NCBI GenBank assembly: GCA_021802795.1
Contig: JAJZRH010000034.1
Coordinates: 1-6,184, forward strand
Length of the DNA: 6,184 nt
Source: a bacterium
GTDB taxonomy: Bacteria; Patescibacteriota; Minisyncoccia; Phycocordibacterales; Phycocordibacteraceae
Reading direction: 5' to 3'
Below are positions 5,738-6,184 of the stretch, one piece after another. How positions within the stretch are numbered: the first letter of the stretch is position 1; every line of letters starts with the position of its first letter. The notes under the pieces were generated by a model. That model made no database searches. It saw only the letters and a program-made list of their open reading frames with translations, and was not told the DNA's origin. A program made the position numbers and the translations under genes.

Positions 5738-6147
5738 GGCGCGCTCGTGGTCGCCAAAGCGCCGTTCACCATCACCGTTATCGGCAGGGACGCGGGCGCC
5801 GACACGCTCGCTTCGAACGTTACGCGCGTCGGGACCTGGAGGCACACGCCGGAATCGTTCGGCATCATTAGGTCGATGAGAATGCCGGTCGTGCTCGACG
5901 CATCGCCCTGGAGCGAAGCCTGCGCGGAGACCGTAGCGCATGCATTCGGCGCGAGAAGCGAACCGGTAATGGTATGGACGCCCTTCTTAAAAAGATCGCG
6001 TACGGAAACGGACGGGACTCCCGTATCGGCGGATTGAAGCGCCGGAGTTTTCGGTACATCGCGAGTGTGCGGCACCGACAAGACGAAACCGCCGATGACG
6101 ACGAGTGCGATGATGGATGCGGCAACCCAGAGGCGCGTGTGACTCAT
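5734..6147 (-). CDS. Small membrane-anchored protein with a conserved-looking cysteine pair (unknown function)
   Basis: A 137-residue protein I cannot assign to a named family. It has an N-terminal hydrophobic segment (about residues 6-24, WVAASIIALVVIGGFVL) after a short positive start, so it is probably anchored with the rest outside. There is no lipobox cysteine. After a linker, residues about 55-130 form a beta-rich domain beginning HTITGSLLAPNAC and ending TVMVNG. Cys70 and Cys102 are the only cysteines and could form a disulfide. I recall similar 'HT.tGs...P.pC ... C.Q' proteins in CPR genomes, but the name is unknown to me. The ATG at 6147 is the only sensible start, since an in-frame TAG lies four codons upstream at 6159-6157. 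It is the first gene of the six-gene unit and overlaps the ATP-cone nuclease gene by 4 bases. Confidence 0.75.
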   Translation of the reverse strand: MSHTRLWVAASIIALVVIGGFVLSVPHTRDVPKTPALQSADTGVPSVSVRDLFKKGVHTITGSLLAPNACATVSAQASLQGDASSTTGILIDLMMPNDSGVCLQVPTRVTFEASVSAPASLPITVMVNGALATTSAP

Positions 6148-6153
6148 TCTGTA

Positions 6154-6162
6154 ATACTACCA
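6154..6162 (-). promoter_or_regulatory. Extended -10 promoter element of the six-gene repair/nuclease unit
   Basis: Minus strand 6162-6154 reads TGGTAGTAT: TG, one base, then TAGTAT (4 of 6 matches to TATAAT). The hexamer ends 6 bases before the ATG at 6147, so the transcript would start at or beside the start codon. No -35 at standard spacing is recognisable. The remaining upstream bases to 6184 are non-coding as far as can be seen and include a short GTTC-cggc-GAAC palindrome at 6173-6184 that is too small to call a terminator. Confidence 0.5.
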
Positions 6163-6184
6163 CCCCCGACAAGTTCGCCGGAAC

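Noticed and set aside
4871..6037. A 388-codon open frame on the plus strand, opposite the ATP-cone nuclease and its neighbours
   Set aside because: It spans two well-supported minus-strand genes and their junctions, is rich in Arg/Gly/Ala and shows no domain. It is an antisense shadow.
6173..6184. Short palindrome GTTC-cggc-GAAC at the window edge as a terminator or operator
   Set aside because: The stem is only four base pairs and no T-run follows. It is too small to support either call.

Overview
This is a compact, GC-rich bacterial stretch in which every recognisable gene lies on the minus strand. Read in the direction of transcription (from position 6184 down to 1) there are eight complete genes and the first 32 codons of a ninth. 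Gaps are at most 20 bases, and four junctions are 4-base ATGA stop/start overlaps. No RNA gene, insertion sequence, CRISPR array, attachment site, origin or convincing terminator is visible, and no stretch over 300 bases lacks a gene. TGA is used as a normal stop, so the code is standard. The small size of the proteins, the DUF7282-type anchored protein, the MGMT protein reduced to its C-terminal domain and the ATP-cone/Mrr nuclease suggest a Patescibacteria/CPR genome, probably Parcubacteria (Kaiserbacteria-like). That placement is an inference from gene content, not a phylogenetic result.

Region 1 (6147-2667) looks like one six-gene transcription unit. In order it holds a small anchored protein with a conserved-looking cysteine pair, an ATP-cone domain fused to an Mrr-type PD-(D/E)XK nuclease, an anchored DUF7282-like protein, a stand-alone RecB/Cas4-like PD-(D/E)XK nuclease with four cysteines, a C-terminal-domain-only O6-alkylguanine-DNA alkyltransferase, and a family 1 uracil-DNA glycosylase. 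Four of the six products act, or are predicted to act, on DNA. The unit therefore reads as a DNA repair or nuclease cluster with two extracytoplasmic proteins interleaved.

Region 2 (2646-119) holds a stand-alone HD hydrolase of the SpoT/MESH1 type overlapping an M3A metallopeptidase whose core closely resembles animal thimet oligopeptidase. Region 3 (98 to beyond 1) is the start of alaS, alanyl-tRNA synthetase.

Each of the three units begins with a -10-like hexamer 6-7 bases before the start codon and has no clear Shine-Dalgarno sequence. This suggests leaderless or nearly leaderless transcripts. Internal genes instead rely on stop/start overlap or, for the alkyltransferase and the glycosylase, on purine-rich Shine-Dalgarno sequences.
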